From NCBI GenBank assembly GCA_035295165.1, contig DATGJN010000112.1:25957-89956 (forward strand): 64,000 nucleotides of DNA. Reading direction: 5' to 3'. Under the pieces are notes generated by a model that was given only the letters and a program-made list of their open reading frames with translations, had not been told where the DNA came from and did not search any database. The DNA comes from a bacterium. Lineage in GTDB: Bacteria; Sysuimicrobiota; Sysuimicrobiia; Sysuimicrobiales; Segetimicrobiaceae. Positions 1 to 8,749 of the stretch are shown in pieces (positions within the stretch are counted from its first letter, which is position 1; every line of letters starts with the position of its first letter). Both the position numbers and the translations under genes were made by a program.

Positions 1-216
1 GACGGCCGTGTGCTCCTCGGGTGACAGCGCGGTATACTCTCCGTCGCCGCACGGCGCGATGAGGAATCCGGATCGCTTCCCAAGCCCATGCTCGGCCATG
101 AATCGCACGTTCCGCTCGATGGCCTGCGTGTCGAGGGAGTAGTCGTCCTTGAAGATCGTCGACACCAATGCGGCCGGTCCGTTCAACTGTGCCTTCACCG
201 CGTCCATGTCCAACAT
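1..216 (-). CDS. DapA-family lyase/aldolase, N-terminal part (cut by window edge)
   Basis: Only the first 72 codons are present; the gene runs off the left edge. The translation starts MLDMDAVKAQLNGPA and continues with a region (FKDDYSLD, then CGDGEYTALSPEEH) that matches the beginning of dihydrodipicolinate synthase/N-acetylneuraminate lyase TIM barrels, where strand 1 is followed by a substrate loop and an LSxEE helix. The ATG at 214-216 is preceded by a strong AGGAGGGAG site at a usual distance, which fixes the start. The family includes DHDPS, KDG/sugar-acid aldolases and dehydratases, and the Pyr4H2C deaminase of hydroxyproline breakdown. The catalytic Lys and Tyr lie outside the window, so the substrate is open. 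It is divergent from the dehydrogenase/transporter cluster to the right. Confidence 0.75.
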   Translation of the reverse strand, partial: MLDMDAVKAQLNGPAALVSTIFKDDYSLDTQAIERNVRFMAEHGLGKRSGFLIAPCGDGEYTALSPEEHTAV

Positions 217-326
217 CGAATTTCTCCCTCCTCACACCGAGCCCATGCCCACCCTGCACGCCCGCCGGTCGACGCTGCCGAGCGCACCACGCAGTGCAAA
301 GAGATTCCCCACCGTCCGGCCTGAAA

Positions 327-357
327 CCCTCTCATCGGCGAATCGAATTCGAGAGGG
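327..357. promoter_or_regulatory. Inverted repeat CCCTCTC-N17-GAGAGGG in divergent intergenic region
   Basis: Two perfect 7-base arms (327-333 and 351-357) flank a 17-base centre that contains the 10-base palindrome TCGAATTCGA (343-352). The region lies between the divergent DapA-family gene (start 216) and the substrate-binding protein gene (start about 611). This is a usual place for an operator controlling both units. The regulator is unknown. The stretch 217-610 holds no convincing gene. Confidence 0.4.
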
Positions 358-610
358 GTGTGGTGCGGGTCACGTCCCTGAAAACTCTTGGCCTAGTGCA
401 TCACCGTGGTCGTCGTGCGAGGTGCGCCGGACCGCTTGCCCGGCGTTGTCGCGAGACGGATTCATCGGAATGAGCGCCGGCAGCGCATCCGCATGTTGCG
501 CGAGCCGTCTGAAGGACTCCACAAAAGAACCGGCGAACCGTGATCGCCGAAGCAACTCGGCGGAACGCGGTGTTTTCTCTGGATCTGCGAAGGGATGGTG
601 ACGGTCGTTG

Positions 611-1879
611 ATGAGGCGAGGCGTGGCACTCGCGGCGGTCTTGCTGCTCATGGCCTCCGGCGTTGGCGTGGCGCAGAGCCCCGGGTCAGATCTGGATCTC
701 ACCGTAAAGTACGGTGTGCTGGTTGCACTCACCGGCCCCAGTGGAGCGTCGGGCCAGCTCTGGAATCAGGCGACCGCCGTAGGCGTGGCGTACGTGAACA
801 AGGCGCTCAAAGAGATGGGTCTCTCGAGCCACGTGAAGGCCCAACTCATCGACTCCCAAGACAGCCAGAGCCAGGCCGCCTCGGGGGTGGAGGGGGCGCG
901 GAAACTTGTCTTCATCGATCACGCCAACGTCGTGATGGGCGACATTTTGAGCGCGGTTACCGCGGCGGTGGCGACGTCCGTCACGATTCCCAACCACGTC
1001 GTCGAGTTCACCGGAGGTACGGCTACCTCGCTGCCCGATATCAACCCGAAAGGGATTCCTCCGCTGTTGTATCAGCCGCCTGCCTCGAATGCGCTCGAGG
1101 GCGTCGTGCTCTCGCAAATCATGGCCGCGGCCTTTGGCAAGAGAGCGGCCGTGAACGTCGCCGCGGAAAATGATGCCTACGGTGCCGGCCTCGCCGCCGA
1201 CTTCAAAACCGCATGGACGGCAAGCGGGGGGACGATTCCCCAGTACATTCTGTACAACGAGACGCAGCCGACGTTGGACACCGCCGCGCAGCAGCTCGTG
1301 CAAGGGTCTCCCGCGGGGTGGCTGATTATCGACTTCTGCAGCAATCTGCCCAAACTGGTCGATCCGCTGCAGCGGACCGGCAAATGGCGGCCGGACAAAA
1401 CCTTCGGCGGCGACACCTTGTCCGATTGCAAGTCCCAGGGGCAGACGTCAGTCCCGGGGATGCGTGTCGCGAAACCGTATGTGGGCGGGGGCAGCACACT
1501 CCCCCAATACCAGGCGTACTACGAACAGACCGCAAGCGGCGGTGGCGGGTTCCAAGGATGGACCGCCGAGGCGTTTGACAGCGTGATTGTCTCGTTCCTG
1601 GCCGCTGTTCAGGCCAAATCCGCAGATCCCGCGAAGTTCGCTCAGTACATCGTTCCGCTGACGAACCCGCCAGGGACGAAGTTCACATTCCTCCAGCTCG
1701 ATAAGGCGATCGCCGCAATTTTGAGAGGTGAGAAGGTACAGTATGAGGGCGTGTCGGGCCCGCTGAACTTCTTGAGCAACGGAGCGACCGGGGCCCCTGC
1801 GTTTCAAATCTTCGAAATCCAGCCCGATGGGACAAGCCGGGTTGTGAAGGAGCTTATCGTCAAGACGCGCCGGCCCTAG
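611..1879 (+). CDS. LIV-type ABC transporter substrate-binding protein
   Basis: About 422 residues. An N-terminal Sec signal (MRRGVALAAVLLLMASGVGVAQS) is followed by a type 1 periplasmic binding fold: a YGVLVALTGPSGASG strand-loop near the mature N-terminus, DSQDSQSQAASG, and later NDAYGAGLAADF, the hinge region typical of LivK-like proteins. It should capture an amino-acid-like or small carboxylate ligand outside the membrane and deliver it to the LivHM permease encoded at 4748-6641. A TTG at 608 is the longest possible start; I prefer the ATG at 611. The GAAGGGA at 589-595 is a little far, so initiation may be weak. It heads a same-strand cluster that continues into two dehydrogenase subunits. 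The family is clear, the ligand is not. Confidence 0.85.
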   Translation: MRRGVALAAVLLLMASGVGVAQSPGSDLDLTVKYGVLVALTGPSGASGQLWNQATAVGVAYVNKALKEMGLSSHVKAQLIDSQDSQSQAASGVEGARKLVFIDHANVVMGDILSAVTAAVATSVTIPNHVVEFTGGTATSLPDINPKGIPPLLYQPPASNALEGVVLSQIMAAAFGKRAAVNVAAENDAYGAGLAADFKTAWTASGGTIPQYILYNETQPTLDTAAQQLVQGSPAGWLIIDFCSNLPKLVDPLQRTGKWRPDKTFGGDTLSDCKSQGQTSVPGMRVAKPYVGGGSTLPQYQAYYEQTASGGGGFQGWTAEAFDSVIVSFLAAVQAKSADPAKFAQYIVPLTNPPGTKFTFLQLDKAIAAILRGEKVQYEGVSGPLNFLSNGATGAPAFQIFEIQPDGTSRVVKELIVKTRRP

Positions 1880-2051
1880 TGTTTCCTACGGACCAGGATC
1901 GCGAGGTGCTTCAGTTCTTCGTCCCCATCGAGACGAGGCGACGACGCCGTGCGCCCGGGGTCGGCGCCCGATCGGCGTGTGGTGAGCGGCGCGAGCGAAG
2001 TGCGCGCTGTTCGGCGCGGGGCGCAGAGGCAAGATCGACATCCCGCGCAGC

Positions 2052-3539
2052 ATGACACCGGACAGGCCGAGTGCGCCCCGCGTGCCGACCCACGTCCGAT
2101 CGACCCAGCGCGACGTGGTCGTCATCGGCGGTGGCCCGGCCGGCATGGCGGCTGCGCTCGCGGCGTCCCAATGCGGGGCCCAGGTGACGCTGGTCGACGA
2201 GCGATCGGCTCTCGGCGGACAAGTCTACAAACAGTTCAACCCCGCGTTCCAGGTCACGGACGAAACCGGGCAAGGGGCTCAGTACCGGAGAGGGCGCGAC
2301 ATGATCGCCGCGGTGTTGGCGAGCGCGGTTGAGGTGCTCACCGATACCGTCGTCTGGGGGATCTGGGGGCGGGAGGTCTTCGTCTGCCGCGGCGAGGAAG
2401 AGGTGCACCGAATTGAGGCGCTCACGATCATTATTGCCGCGGGGGCGTACGACCGGCCCGTGCCGTTCCCAGGATGGACACTTCCGGGTGTGATCACGGC
2501 CGGGGGCGGGCAGTCGCTGGCCAAAGTGTTTCGTGTGGCGCCGGGGCATCGAATCCTCATGGCCGGGTCGGGGCCATTGTCGCTGTCATTTGCCGCCGAA
2601 CTCAAGCACTACGGCGCGAACGTGATCATGCTGACCGAAGCCTGCAGACGCCCGACTGTCGCGGCGATCTGGCGCCTGTTATGGGCAAGCCCGGGCAATG
2701 CGGCGAGTCTGCGCGATGGGTTGGCCTATCTCACTGCGCTGAAGACCCACAGAATCCCGGTCCGGTGGTCGACGATCGTGTCTCGTGCCGAAGGGCGGGA
2801 CCGGGTCGAGCGCGCCGTCATCGCGAACGTGGACGAGCGCTGGCACGTCATCCCGGGGTCCGAGGACGTTCTTGACGTGGACGCGATCTGTCTTGGGTAC
2901 GGTTTGTGCCCGTCCAATGAGCTGACGAGGCTCTGTGGGTGTGCGCACAACTATGATGAACAGCACGGCGGATGGGTGCCGTGGCGTGACGAGTGGATGC
3001 GATCCTCCGTGCCTGGCGTCCTGGTCGCCGGCGATTGCGCCGGCATCTCCGGGGCGGCGACCGCCGTCGACGAGGGATATGTGGCCGGCCTCGCTGCGGC
3101 TGTGGACACCACTCACCTGAGCGTCGCCCGGGCGACGGCGTTGGCGGAGCGCGCGCGTCGGAAGCTGCGCCGTCAGCGGCGGTTCCGCGCTGCCCTCGAT
3201 GCGATGTACCCGGTGGGCACAGGCCTGTACGATTTGGCGGACGAGAGCACCGTGATCTGCCGGTGCGAGGAAGTCACACTCGGCGAGATTCGGACGGCGC
3301 TGAGGCAGTGTCCGCCAGATGCACACGGCGTGAAGGCGTTCACTCGCGCGGGGATGGGGTTCTGTCAGGGTCGCGTATGTGGGCGCCAGGTCGCCGCCGA
3401 AGTCGCCGCGGCGTCCGGCCTCCCGATCGGCGCGGTCTCCCCGTCATCCGTCCGGCCGCCCGTGAAGCCGCTCCCGATCGCCGCAGTGGCCGCCGAGATG
3501 CCGGAACGCCGGCGTCCGATCGTGAGCTTGGAGCCCTGA
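2052..3539 (+). CDS. FAD/NAD-binding oxidoreductase with BFD-like [2Fe-2S] domain; alpha subunit of heterotrimeric dehydrogenase
   Basis: 495 residues. A Rossmann FAD motif GGGPAG lies at residues 26-31, with a second nucleotide motif (GSGPLSLS) in the middle. Near the C-terminus are four Cys, C403-x-C405 and C438-x4-C443, the pattern of a bacterioferritin-associated-ferredoxin-like [2Fe-2S] domain. This layout is that of the large subunit of opine/octopine oxidase (OoxA/NoxA), hydrogen cyanide synthase HcnB and the D-hydroxyproline dehydrogenase complex. The TGA overlaps by one base the ATG of the next gene, which encodes the DadA-like partner, so the two are likely translated together. The 172 bases upstream (1880-2051) show no gene, and the ribosome-binding site is poor. 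Complex type is well supported; the substrate is inference. Confidence 0.85.
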   Translation: MTPDRPSAPRVPTHVRSTQRDVVVIGGGPAGMAAALAASQCGAQVTLVDERSALGGQVYKQFNPAFQVTDETGQGAQYRRGRDMIAAVLASAVEVLTDTVVWGIWGREVFVCRGEEEVHRIEALTIIIAAGAYDRPVPFPGWTLPGVITAGGGQSLAKVFRVAPGHRILMAGSGPLSLSFAAELKHYGANVIMLTEACRRPTVAAIWRLLWASPGNAASLRDGLAYLTALKTHRIPVRWSTIVSRAEGRDRVERAVIANVDERWHVIPGSEDVLDVDAICLGYGLCPSNELTRLCGCAHNYDEQHGGWVPWRDEWMRSSVPGVLVAGDCAGISGAATAVDEGYVAGLAAAVDTTHLSVARATALAERARRKLRRQRRFRAALDAMYPVGTGLYDLADESTVICRCEEVTLGEIRTALRQCPPDAHGVKAFTRAGMGFCQGRVCGRQVAAEVAAASGLPIGAVSPSSVRPPVKPLPIAAVAAEMPERRRPIVSLEP

Positions 3540-4738
3540 TGGACAAGGCCTGCGCGCGCGGTCTCCCTGACGGATCGGTGGAGACGGATGTCGCCATTAT
3601 CGGTGGCGGCCTTCTTGGCTGCGCGCTGGCGTTCAAACTCGCGAAGGCGGGCGTCGACACGATGCTCCTCGAACGCGGGGAATTGAACCGTGAAGCATCG
3701 GGAACCAATGCTGGCAGCTTGCATATCCAATTGCTGCGCCCGCCGGGAATGGACGAGGCGTGGCTGGAGAGGTTCAGGCCGTTGGTCCGGCTGCACATCG
3801 ACGCCGCGAAGGCCTGGCGCGGACTCGAATCCGAGGCCGGGATTCAGGTTGGCGTCCGGATGCACGGCGGCCTGTTCCTCGCCGAGACCGAAGACGAACT
3901 GCGCATCTTGCAGAAGAAGGTGGCCGTTGAACGCGCCGAGGGACTCGACACGACGCTGATCAGTGGTGACGAAGCCCGCGCCATGTGTCCCCTGCTTGCG
4001 CAATCGGTGATCGCCGCCGATTATTGTCCGGACGACGGGCTGGCCAACGCGCTGCTCGTCACGCCGGCGTTGGCGCGCCGCGCGATGGACTATGGGGCAT
4101 GCGTGGCGACGCATCATGAGGTCCTGGCGATCACGATCCGCGGGGTCAACGACTTCCTCCTCGATACCACCAAGCGTCAAGTCCGGGCCCAACGGGTGGT
4201 CGTGGCGGCGGGGCCGTGGACGGGACGGGTTGCGAAGATGGTGGGGATGGATCTCCCGATCGGCCCGAACGTGCTCAGCATGAACGTGACCGAGGCGCAG
4301 CGTCCGGAACTTGATCTGCTCATCCAGCACATCGGGCGGCGACTTACGCTCAAACAAACGGAGAGCGGCACGTACATCGTCGGCGGGGGTTGGCCGGGGG
4401 AGTATGCAGCTACGGGCAATTGGAAGGGTACGACCGTCGAGAGTTTGGCCGGGAACATGGGGGCCGCTGTCGCGGTCCTCCCGCGGATCGCGCGGCTGCG
4501 CGTGCTCCGAACGTGGGCCGGCCTGGGCGCCAACACCCCTGACTGGCGTCCCATTATCGGTGAGTATGCTCCTGCGCCGGGCTTCTACGTGTTGTTCGCC
4601 GGCCTTGGGTTCACGCTGGGCCTGACGTGCGCCCAGCGCATGGCCGATCTGCTGAGACAGCCGACGGGCGCGCACAGTGCCGCTGGCACGGCCTTTGCCC
4701 CGGGACGATACATCGAGTCCCCTGCCGGCAGTGCCTAG
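3539..4738 (+). CDS. FAD-dependent D-amino-acid-dehydrogenase-like oxidoreductase; beta subunit
   Basis: 399 residues with an N-terminal FAD-binding GGGLLG (residues 22-27) after VAI, an acidic strand end (LLERGELN) and a C-terminal GLGANTPDWRPIIGEY segment, typical of the DAO/DadA fold (glycine oxidase, sarcosine oxidase beta, OoxB, HcnC). It probably carries the amine-oxidising active site and passes electrons through the [2Fe-2S] partners. The start is the ATG at 3539, which overlaps the preceding stop (TGATG); a longer reading to 2993 would run through the preceding gene and is not likely. The neighbour is the alpha subunit, and the LIV permease genes follow 9 bases downstream. Opine, D-hydroxyproline, D-proline and glycine are all possible substrates. 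Confidence 0.82.
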   Translation: MDKACARGLPDGSVETDVAIIGGGLLGCALAFKLAKAGVDTMLLERGELNREASGTNAGSLHIQLLRPPGMDEAWLERFRPLVRLHIDAAKAWRGLESEAGIQVGVRMHGGLFLAETEDELRILQKKVAVERAEGLDTTLISGDEARAMCPLLAQSVIAADYCPDDGLANALLVTPALARRAMDYGACVATHHEVLAITIRGVNDFLLDTTKRQVRAQRVVVAAGPWTGRVAKMVGMDLPIGPNVLSMNVTEAQRPELDLLIQHIGRRLTLKQTESGTYIVGGGWPGEYAATGNWKGTTVESLAGNMGAAVAVLPRIARLRVLRTWAGLGANTPDWRPIIGEYAPAPGFYVLFAGLGFTLGLTCAQRMADLLRQPTGAHSAAGTAFAPGRYIESPAGSA

Positions 4739-4747
4739 GGCCGCGGC

Positions 4748-5653
4748 ATGGTGAACGAATCGCACATGGGAAGTCTGCTCCTCCAACTCATCTACAACGG
4801 GCTCGTCGAAGGGGCGATTCTGGCGTTGGCGGGCCTCGGCGCGACGCTGGTCTGGGGCATACAGCGTGTCGCCAATTTTGCCCACGGCGACTACATGACC
4901 CTGGGCGCCTACGTCGCGTTCCTCCTGGACGTGACCTGGTCCTTGAACCTTGTCGTCGCGGCGATCGGCGCGGCGGTGGCGACCGCGGCACTCGCCGTCG
5001 GGCTGCATTTCGTGCTCTTGAGGCCGCTCCGCGGTCGTGGCTTGGTCGCACTGTCGCTCATTACCGTCGGGTTGGGGTTGGTGCTGCGGAACGCGCTGTT
5101 CATGGTGGCGGGGTCGCAGCCCCGGCAGTACGCCTTCAATCAGACCGCCGTGATCGATCTTCGCTTCATCCGCGTCGCCCCGGCGGAGCTGTGGACCGGG
5201 GTGGCCGCATTGGTCGCCGTGCCCGCGATCGCGGCGATGCTGGCGTGGACCACACTCGGCAAGACCATGCGGGCTGTGGCCGACAACCGCGATTTGGCAG
5301 AAATCGCCGGCATCGATACGGACGGCATTGGACTGTATGTGTGGATCGTCGCCGGGGCGCTCGCCGGGCTCGGCGGGGCGATGCTGGCGCTGGTCCAGGG
5401 TACCTTCGATCCGAACCTCGGGTTCAACGTGCTGTTCCTGATCCTGACCGTGGTCGTGCTCGGCGGCATCGGCAATGCGTTCGGTGCGTTGCTCGGCGGG
5501 CTCGTCCTCGGCCTCGTGATGGAGGTCTCCACGTGGCCGCCGCTCTTCGGCGGTGTGCCGACACAGTACCAGCCCGTCGTCGGGTTTGTCGTCTTGATCC
5601 TGCTCTTGATGTTTCGACCGCAGGGGCTCCTCGGCAAGGCGCGGGTCCTGTAG
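4748..5653 (+). CDS. livH: Branched-chain-type ABC transporter permease LivH
   Basis: 301 residues, very hydrophobic, about eight membrane segments. The segment near residues 20-50 (NGLVEGAILALAGLGATLVWG, then NFAHGDYMTLGAY) is the LivH/PBP-BPD2 signature. A later ADNRDLAEIAGIDTDG is the cytoplasmic EAA-like loop that meets the ATPases. It forms the inner-membrane channel with LivM. The start at 4748 has a weak Shine-Dalgarno, and an internal ATG at 4766 is an alternative. Spacing to the next gene is about ten bases, consistent with one operon. Confidence 0.9.
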   Translation: MVNESHMGSLLLQLIYNGLVEGAILALAGLGATLVWGIQRVANFAHGDYMTLGAYVAFLLDVTWSLNLVVAAIGAAVATAALAVGLHFVLLRPLRGRGLVALSLITVGLGLVLRNALFMVAGSQPRQYAFNQTAVIDLRFIRVAPAELWTGVAALVAVPAIAAMLAWTTLGKTMRAVADNRDLAEIAGIDTDGIGLYVWIVAGALAGLGGAMLALVQGTFDPNLGFNVLFLILTVVVLGGIGNAFGALLGGLVLGLVMEVSTWPPLFGGVPTQYQPVVGFVVLILLLMFRPQGLLGKARVL

Positions 5654-5663
5654 GGAGGTTGTG

Positions 5664-6641
5664 ATGGACGCCTTGAATCCGGCATTCTGGGTGTTCGTCG
5701 GCGTGGTGGCCGGGATCTATGGGCTGCTTGCGCTGGCGCTCTACGTGCAGTTCTCGATGGCCGGATTGCCGAATTTTGGTCATGTGGCCTTCATGGCGCT
5801 CGCCGCCTATACGATGGCGCTCCTCGTGATCCGCGCCGACGTCGCCCTCGTGTGGGCCGGGGCGCTGGGGATCGCCGCTGCCGTCGCCTTGGGACTCCTG
5901 CTCGGTATCCCGTCGGTTCGGTTGCGTGCGAACTACCTAGCGATTGCGACCGTCGCGGGCAGTGAAATGATTCGATATCTTTCCACCAACCTGAGCCTCA
6001 CCGGCGGCGCGGTCGGTTCCGTCGGAATGCTCGGCCCCACCCACTTCGCGACCTACACCGGCTCGTGGCAACCGTTCATCGAAGGCATCACCGCGATGCT
6101 CCGCCGCGTGGTGGGCGGTGTCGCCACCACCGATTTCAGCATGTTCTGTGTAGTCTGGGCGACGCTGGCACTCTTGTTGGTGCTGTTCCGGCGGCTCGAG
6201 AAATCGCCGTGGGGCCGGGTGATGAAGTCGATTCGCGAGGACGAAGAAGCAGCCGCGTCGCTCGGCAAGAACGTGGATGCGTACAAGCTGCAGGCCCTCG
6301 TCCTCGGAGGGATCCTCGGCGGATTGGCAGGTGTCCTCTGGGCGCTGGAAATTGGGGTATTCTCCCCCGATGACTTTCAGCCGACCTTGACCTTCTATGC
6401 GTACCTGATCCTGATCCTGGGCGGAATGAACCGCATTTGGGCGATCCCGATCGGGGCGGTGTTGTTCGGCGTGCTGTATTCTGGGACGCGGTTCCTCGGC
6501 TTCTTCCCGCTCTCGCTGGTGGACTCCGGCGAGCGCGCGTATCTCCGGCTCCTCATCGTGGGCGTGGTGTTGGTGGTGCTCATGGCGGTGCGGCCGGAAG
6601 GCATGTTCGGCAAGCGCGAAGAGCTTGTGCTCGAGAAATGA
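5664..6641 (+). CDS. livM: Branched-chain-type ABC transporter permease LivM
   Basis: 325 residues with 8-10 hydrophobic segments. PNFGHVAFMALAAY near residue 35 and SIREDEEAAASLGKNVDAYK near residue 190 are typical LivM segments, the latter being the ATPase-contact loop. I place the start at the ATG at 5664 because AGGGAGGT lies five bases upstream; the GTG at 5661 would be too close. Its stop overlaps the start of livG in an ATGA. It pairs with LivH to form the permease. Confidence 0.9.
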   Translation: MDALNPAFWVFVGVVAGIYGLLALALYVQFSMAGLPNFGHVAFMALAAYTMALLVIRADVALVWAGALGIAAAVALGLLLGIPSVRLRANYLAIATVAGSEMIRYLSTNLSLTGGAVGSVGMLGPTHFATYTGSWQPFIEGITAMLRRVVGGVATTDFSMFCVVWATLALLLVLFRRLEKSPWGRVMKSIREDEEAAASLGKNVDAYKLQALVLGGILGGLAGVLWALEIGVFSPDDFQPTLTFYAYLILILGGMNRIWAIPIGAVLFGVLYSGTRFLGFFPLSLVDSGERAYLRLLIVGVVLVVLMAVRPEGMFGKREELVLEK

Positions 6642-7417
6642 CGGGGCCAGCCTTGGTTGTGGACGGCATTGCGCGCCGGTTCGGCGGCGTCCGCGCCGTT
6701 GACGGCGCGAGCTTCACGGTGCAGGAGGGATCGATCACCGGGTTGATCGGCCCCAACGGCGCCGGGAAGACGACGGCGTTCAACATCATCTCCGGATTTC
6801 TTCGTGCAGATGCTGGGGCGGTCACGTTTCGCGGACGCCGCCTGGATTCGCTGCCGCCCCATCGGGTGGCCCAGGCCGGCGTGGTCCGCACGTTCCAGGC
6901 CCCCCGGATTCTGACTCGGATGTCGGTCCTCGAGAACCTCATGCTCGGCGGCGTCAATCAGCCGGGGGAACGCCTGGCGCTCGCGTGGCTACATGGGTCG
7001 GCGTCCCGGCGGGAACGCGAAGTGCGCGCGGAAGCCCTGGCGGTGCTCGAGCTCCTGCGGCTGACCCATCTCGCGCCGGCGTATGCGGGGACCCTCTCGG
7101 GCGGCCAGCGCAAGTTGCTCGAGCTCGGCCGGGCGCTCATGGCGGCCCCCCGCGTGCTGCTGCTGGACGAGCCGCTCGCCGGGGTGGCGCCCGCGCTGGC
7201 AGACCAGCTCCTCGACCATGTGACGATGCTGCGCAATCATCGAGGCATGACAATCCTGATCATCGAACATGACATGGAGGCGGTGATGTCGATCTGCGAT
7301 TGGGTCGTTGCGATGGACCAAGGTCGGGTGATCGCGTCGGGAACGCCCCGGCAGATCCAGGCGAATGAGCAGGTCATCGCATCCTATCTTGGCAGCGCCG
7401 GCACGGCGCCCCGGTGA
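6638..7417 (+). CDS. livG: Branched-chain-type ABC transporter ATPase LivG
   Basis: 259 residues. Walker A GPNGAGKT is at residues 38-45, followed by the signature LSGGQRK, Walker B VLLLDEPLAG and the switch His in IIEHDME. The C-terminal QANEQVIASYLG tail is characteristic of LivG. It hydrolyses ATP on the cytoplasmic side of the LIV importer. The ATG at 6638 overlaps the livM stop (ATGA), and its own stop overlaps the GTG of livF (GTGA), so translation of the ATPase pair is probably coupled. Confidence 0.92.
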   Translation: MTGPALVVDGIARRFGGVRAVDGASFTVQEGSITGLIGPNGAGKTTAFNIISGFLRADAGAVTFRGRRLDSLPPHRVAQAGVVRTFQAPRILTRMSVLENLMLGGVNQPGERLALAWLHGSASRREREVRAEALAVLELLRLTHLAPAYAGTLSGGQRKLLELGRALMAAPRVLLLDEPLAGVAPALADQLLDHVTMLRNHRGMTILIIEHDMEAVMSICDWVVAMDQGRVIASGTPRQIQANEQVIASYLGSAGTAPR

Positions 7418-8202
7418 TCCCCATGGACCCCCCGGGCGCAGGCGCGACGGGATCGCCGGATTGCATTCTTAGCGTTGCGGACGTCCGGGCGCGCTATGGT
7501 GACGAAGATATCGTGAAGGGGGTATCGCTCGACGTCCCTCGCGGGTCCATTGTCGCATTGTTGGGCCCCAACGGGTCCGGCAAGTCGACTCTGCTCAAGG
7601 CGATTTACGGTCTACACGTCAAGCGGACCGGGACGATTCTGTTCCGACCCCGAGGGCAGCAGGTTGTCGACCTGATCCGCCTCAAGCCGCACGAGGTCAC
7701 TGCGCGCGGCGTGAACCTGGTGCCCCAACTTGCCAATACGTTTCCCGACCTGTCGGTCTACGAGAACCTGGAAATCGGGAGCATCCACGACCGGAAACGG
7801 ACAGCCCAGCGGATCGAGCACGTCCTTGGAGTTCTTCCGTTGTTGCGGGTGCTCTTAGGGCGACGGGCGGCGACCTTATCCGGCGGCCAGCGGCAGACGC
7901 TCGGGATCGCGCGTGCCTTGATGTCGGAGCCCGAGTTGCTGATCCTTGACGAGCCGTCGGCAGGGCTCGCGCCCAGCGTGGTTGACGACGTGTTCGCGCA
8001 GGTGCAAGGGATCAATCAGGGAGGCGTGAGCCTGCTCATCGTCGAGCAGAAGGCTCGCCAGTGTCTCGCGATCGCCCACTACGGCTACGTGCTGGATCAA
8101 GGTCGCAATCAAATTGACGGCCCGAGCGCGCGCCTGTTGGAGGATCCTGAGATGGTCCGGCTCTACCTAGGAGCTCGGCGCCGCAAGCCAGAATCGAATT
8201 GA
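7414..8202 (+). CDS. livF: Branched-chain-type ABC transporter ATPase LivF
   Basis: 262 residues. Walker A GPNGSGKST is at residues 51-59, then SGGQRQ, Walker B LLILDEPSAGL and IVEQKARQ; the Q in place of the usual H-loop context is typical of LivF (VEQ). The N-terminus is about 15 residues longer than usual. Initiation is at GTG 7414 in a GTGA overlap with livG. This completes a full LIV importer (binding protein, two permeases, two ATPases), the only complete ABC importer in the window. The next gene on the strand starts after 220 bases without a recognisable gene. Confidence 0.92.
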   Translation: MIPMDPPGAGATGSPDCILSVADVRARYGDEDIVKGVSLDVPRGSIVALLGPNGSGKSTLLKAIYGLHVKRTGTILFRPRGQQVVDLIRLKPHEVTARGVNLVPQLANTFPDLSVYENLEIGSIHDRKRTAQRIEHVLGVLPLLRVLLGRRAATLSGGQRQTLGIARALMSEPELLILDEPSAGLAPSVVDDVFAQVQGINQGGVSLLIVEQKARQCLAIAHYGYVLDQGRNQIDGPSARLLEDPEMVRLYLGARRRKPESN

Positions 8203-8422
8203 CCAACACGGAGCGGGTGCGACGCGTTGGCGGACCGCCGATCGGCCCGCTGTTGCGGACGATGTTTCGGGAGTGTCACGACGTGTCGTCCGGAACGGGA
8301 TCCATTGGACGGCCGCAGACGACGCGTGAATACGGGGCGGCTCCGGCGGTTCACGCGGGCGCTCATCAGCACCTGGCATTCACGCCGCCGGGGTCGCGAC
8401 GCGCAACGAAAGGACAGCCGTG

Positions 8423-8749
8423 ATGCATTCGCCTGGTAACGGTGAGACGAACCTGCGCTTGAAGAACGGTGTGCAACGCGGTCAACAGGTCACGATCTTC
8501 CTGGATGACCACCCCTTGACGGCCTATCTGGGAGAATCTGTTGCAGCGGCGCTGATGGCGGAGGGGCACATCGCGTTTCGACGCACGGCTCACCGCCGCG
8601 AGCCGCGGGGACTGTTTTGCGGCATGGGTGTCTGTTTTGACTGCCTGGTTGTGATTGACGGGCAGCCCGGCCGCAGGGCGTGCATGATCGAGGTGCGCGA
8701 CGGGATGCATGTCCATCTTCAGCGTGGATGGGGCGAGGACGATACCTAG
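8423..8749 (+). CDS. (2Fe-2S)-binding protein; gamma subunit of the heterotrimeric dehydrogenase
   Basis: 108 residues. Four cysteines C66-x4-C71-x2-C74-x12-C87 in the context LFCGMGVCFDC form the plant-type ferredoxin-like fold of HcnA/SoxD-like small subunits (Fer2_4). The N-terminal half (QQVTIFLDDHPL, LGESVAAALMA) is also typical of this subunit. The ATG at 8423 has GAAAGGA about nine bases upstream; a GTG at 8420 is less likely. It is the missing electron-transfer subunit for the alpha and beta subunits at 2052-4738, separated from them by the LIV genes. It would carry electrons between the FAD of the beta subunit and the BFD-like cluster of the alpha subunit. Confidence 0.85.
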   Translation: MHSPGNGETNLRLKNGVQRGQQVTIFLDDHPLTAYLGESVAAALMAEGHIAFRRTAHRREPRGLFCGMGVCFDCLVVIDGQPGRRACMIEVRDGMHVHLQRGWGEDDT

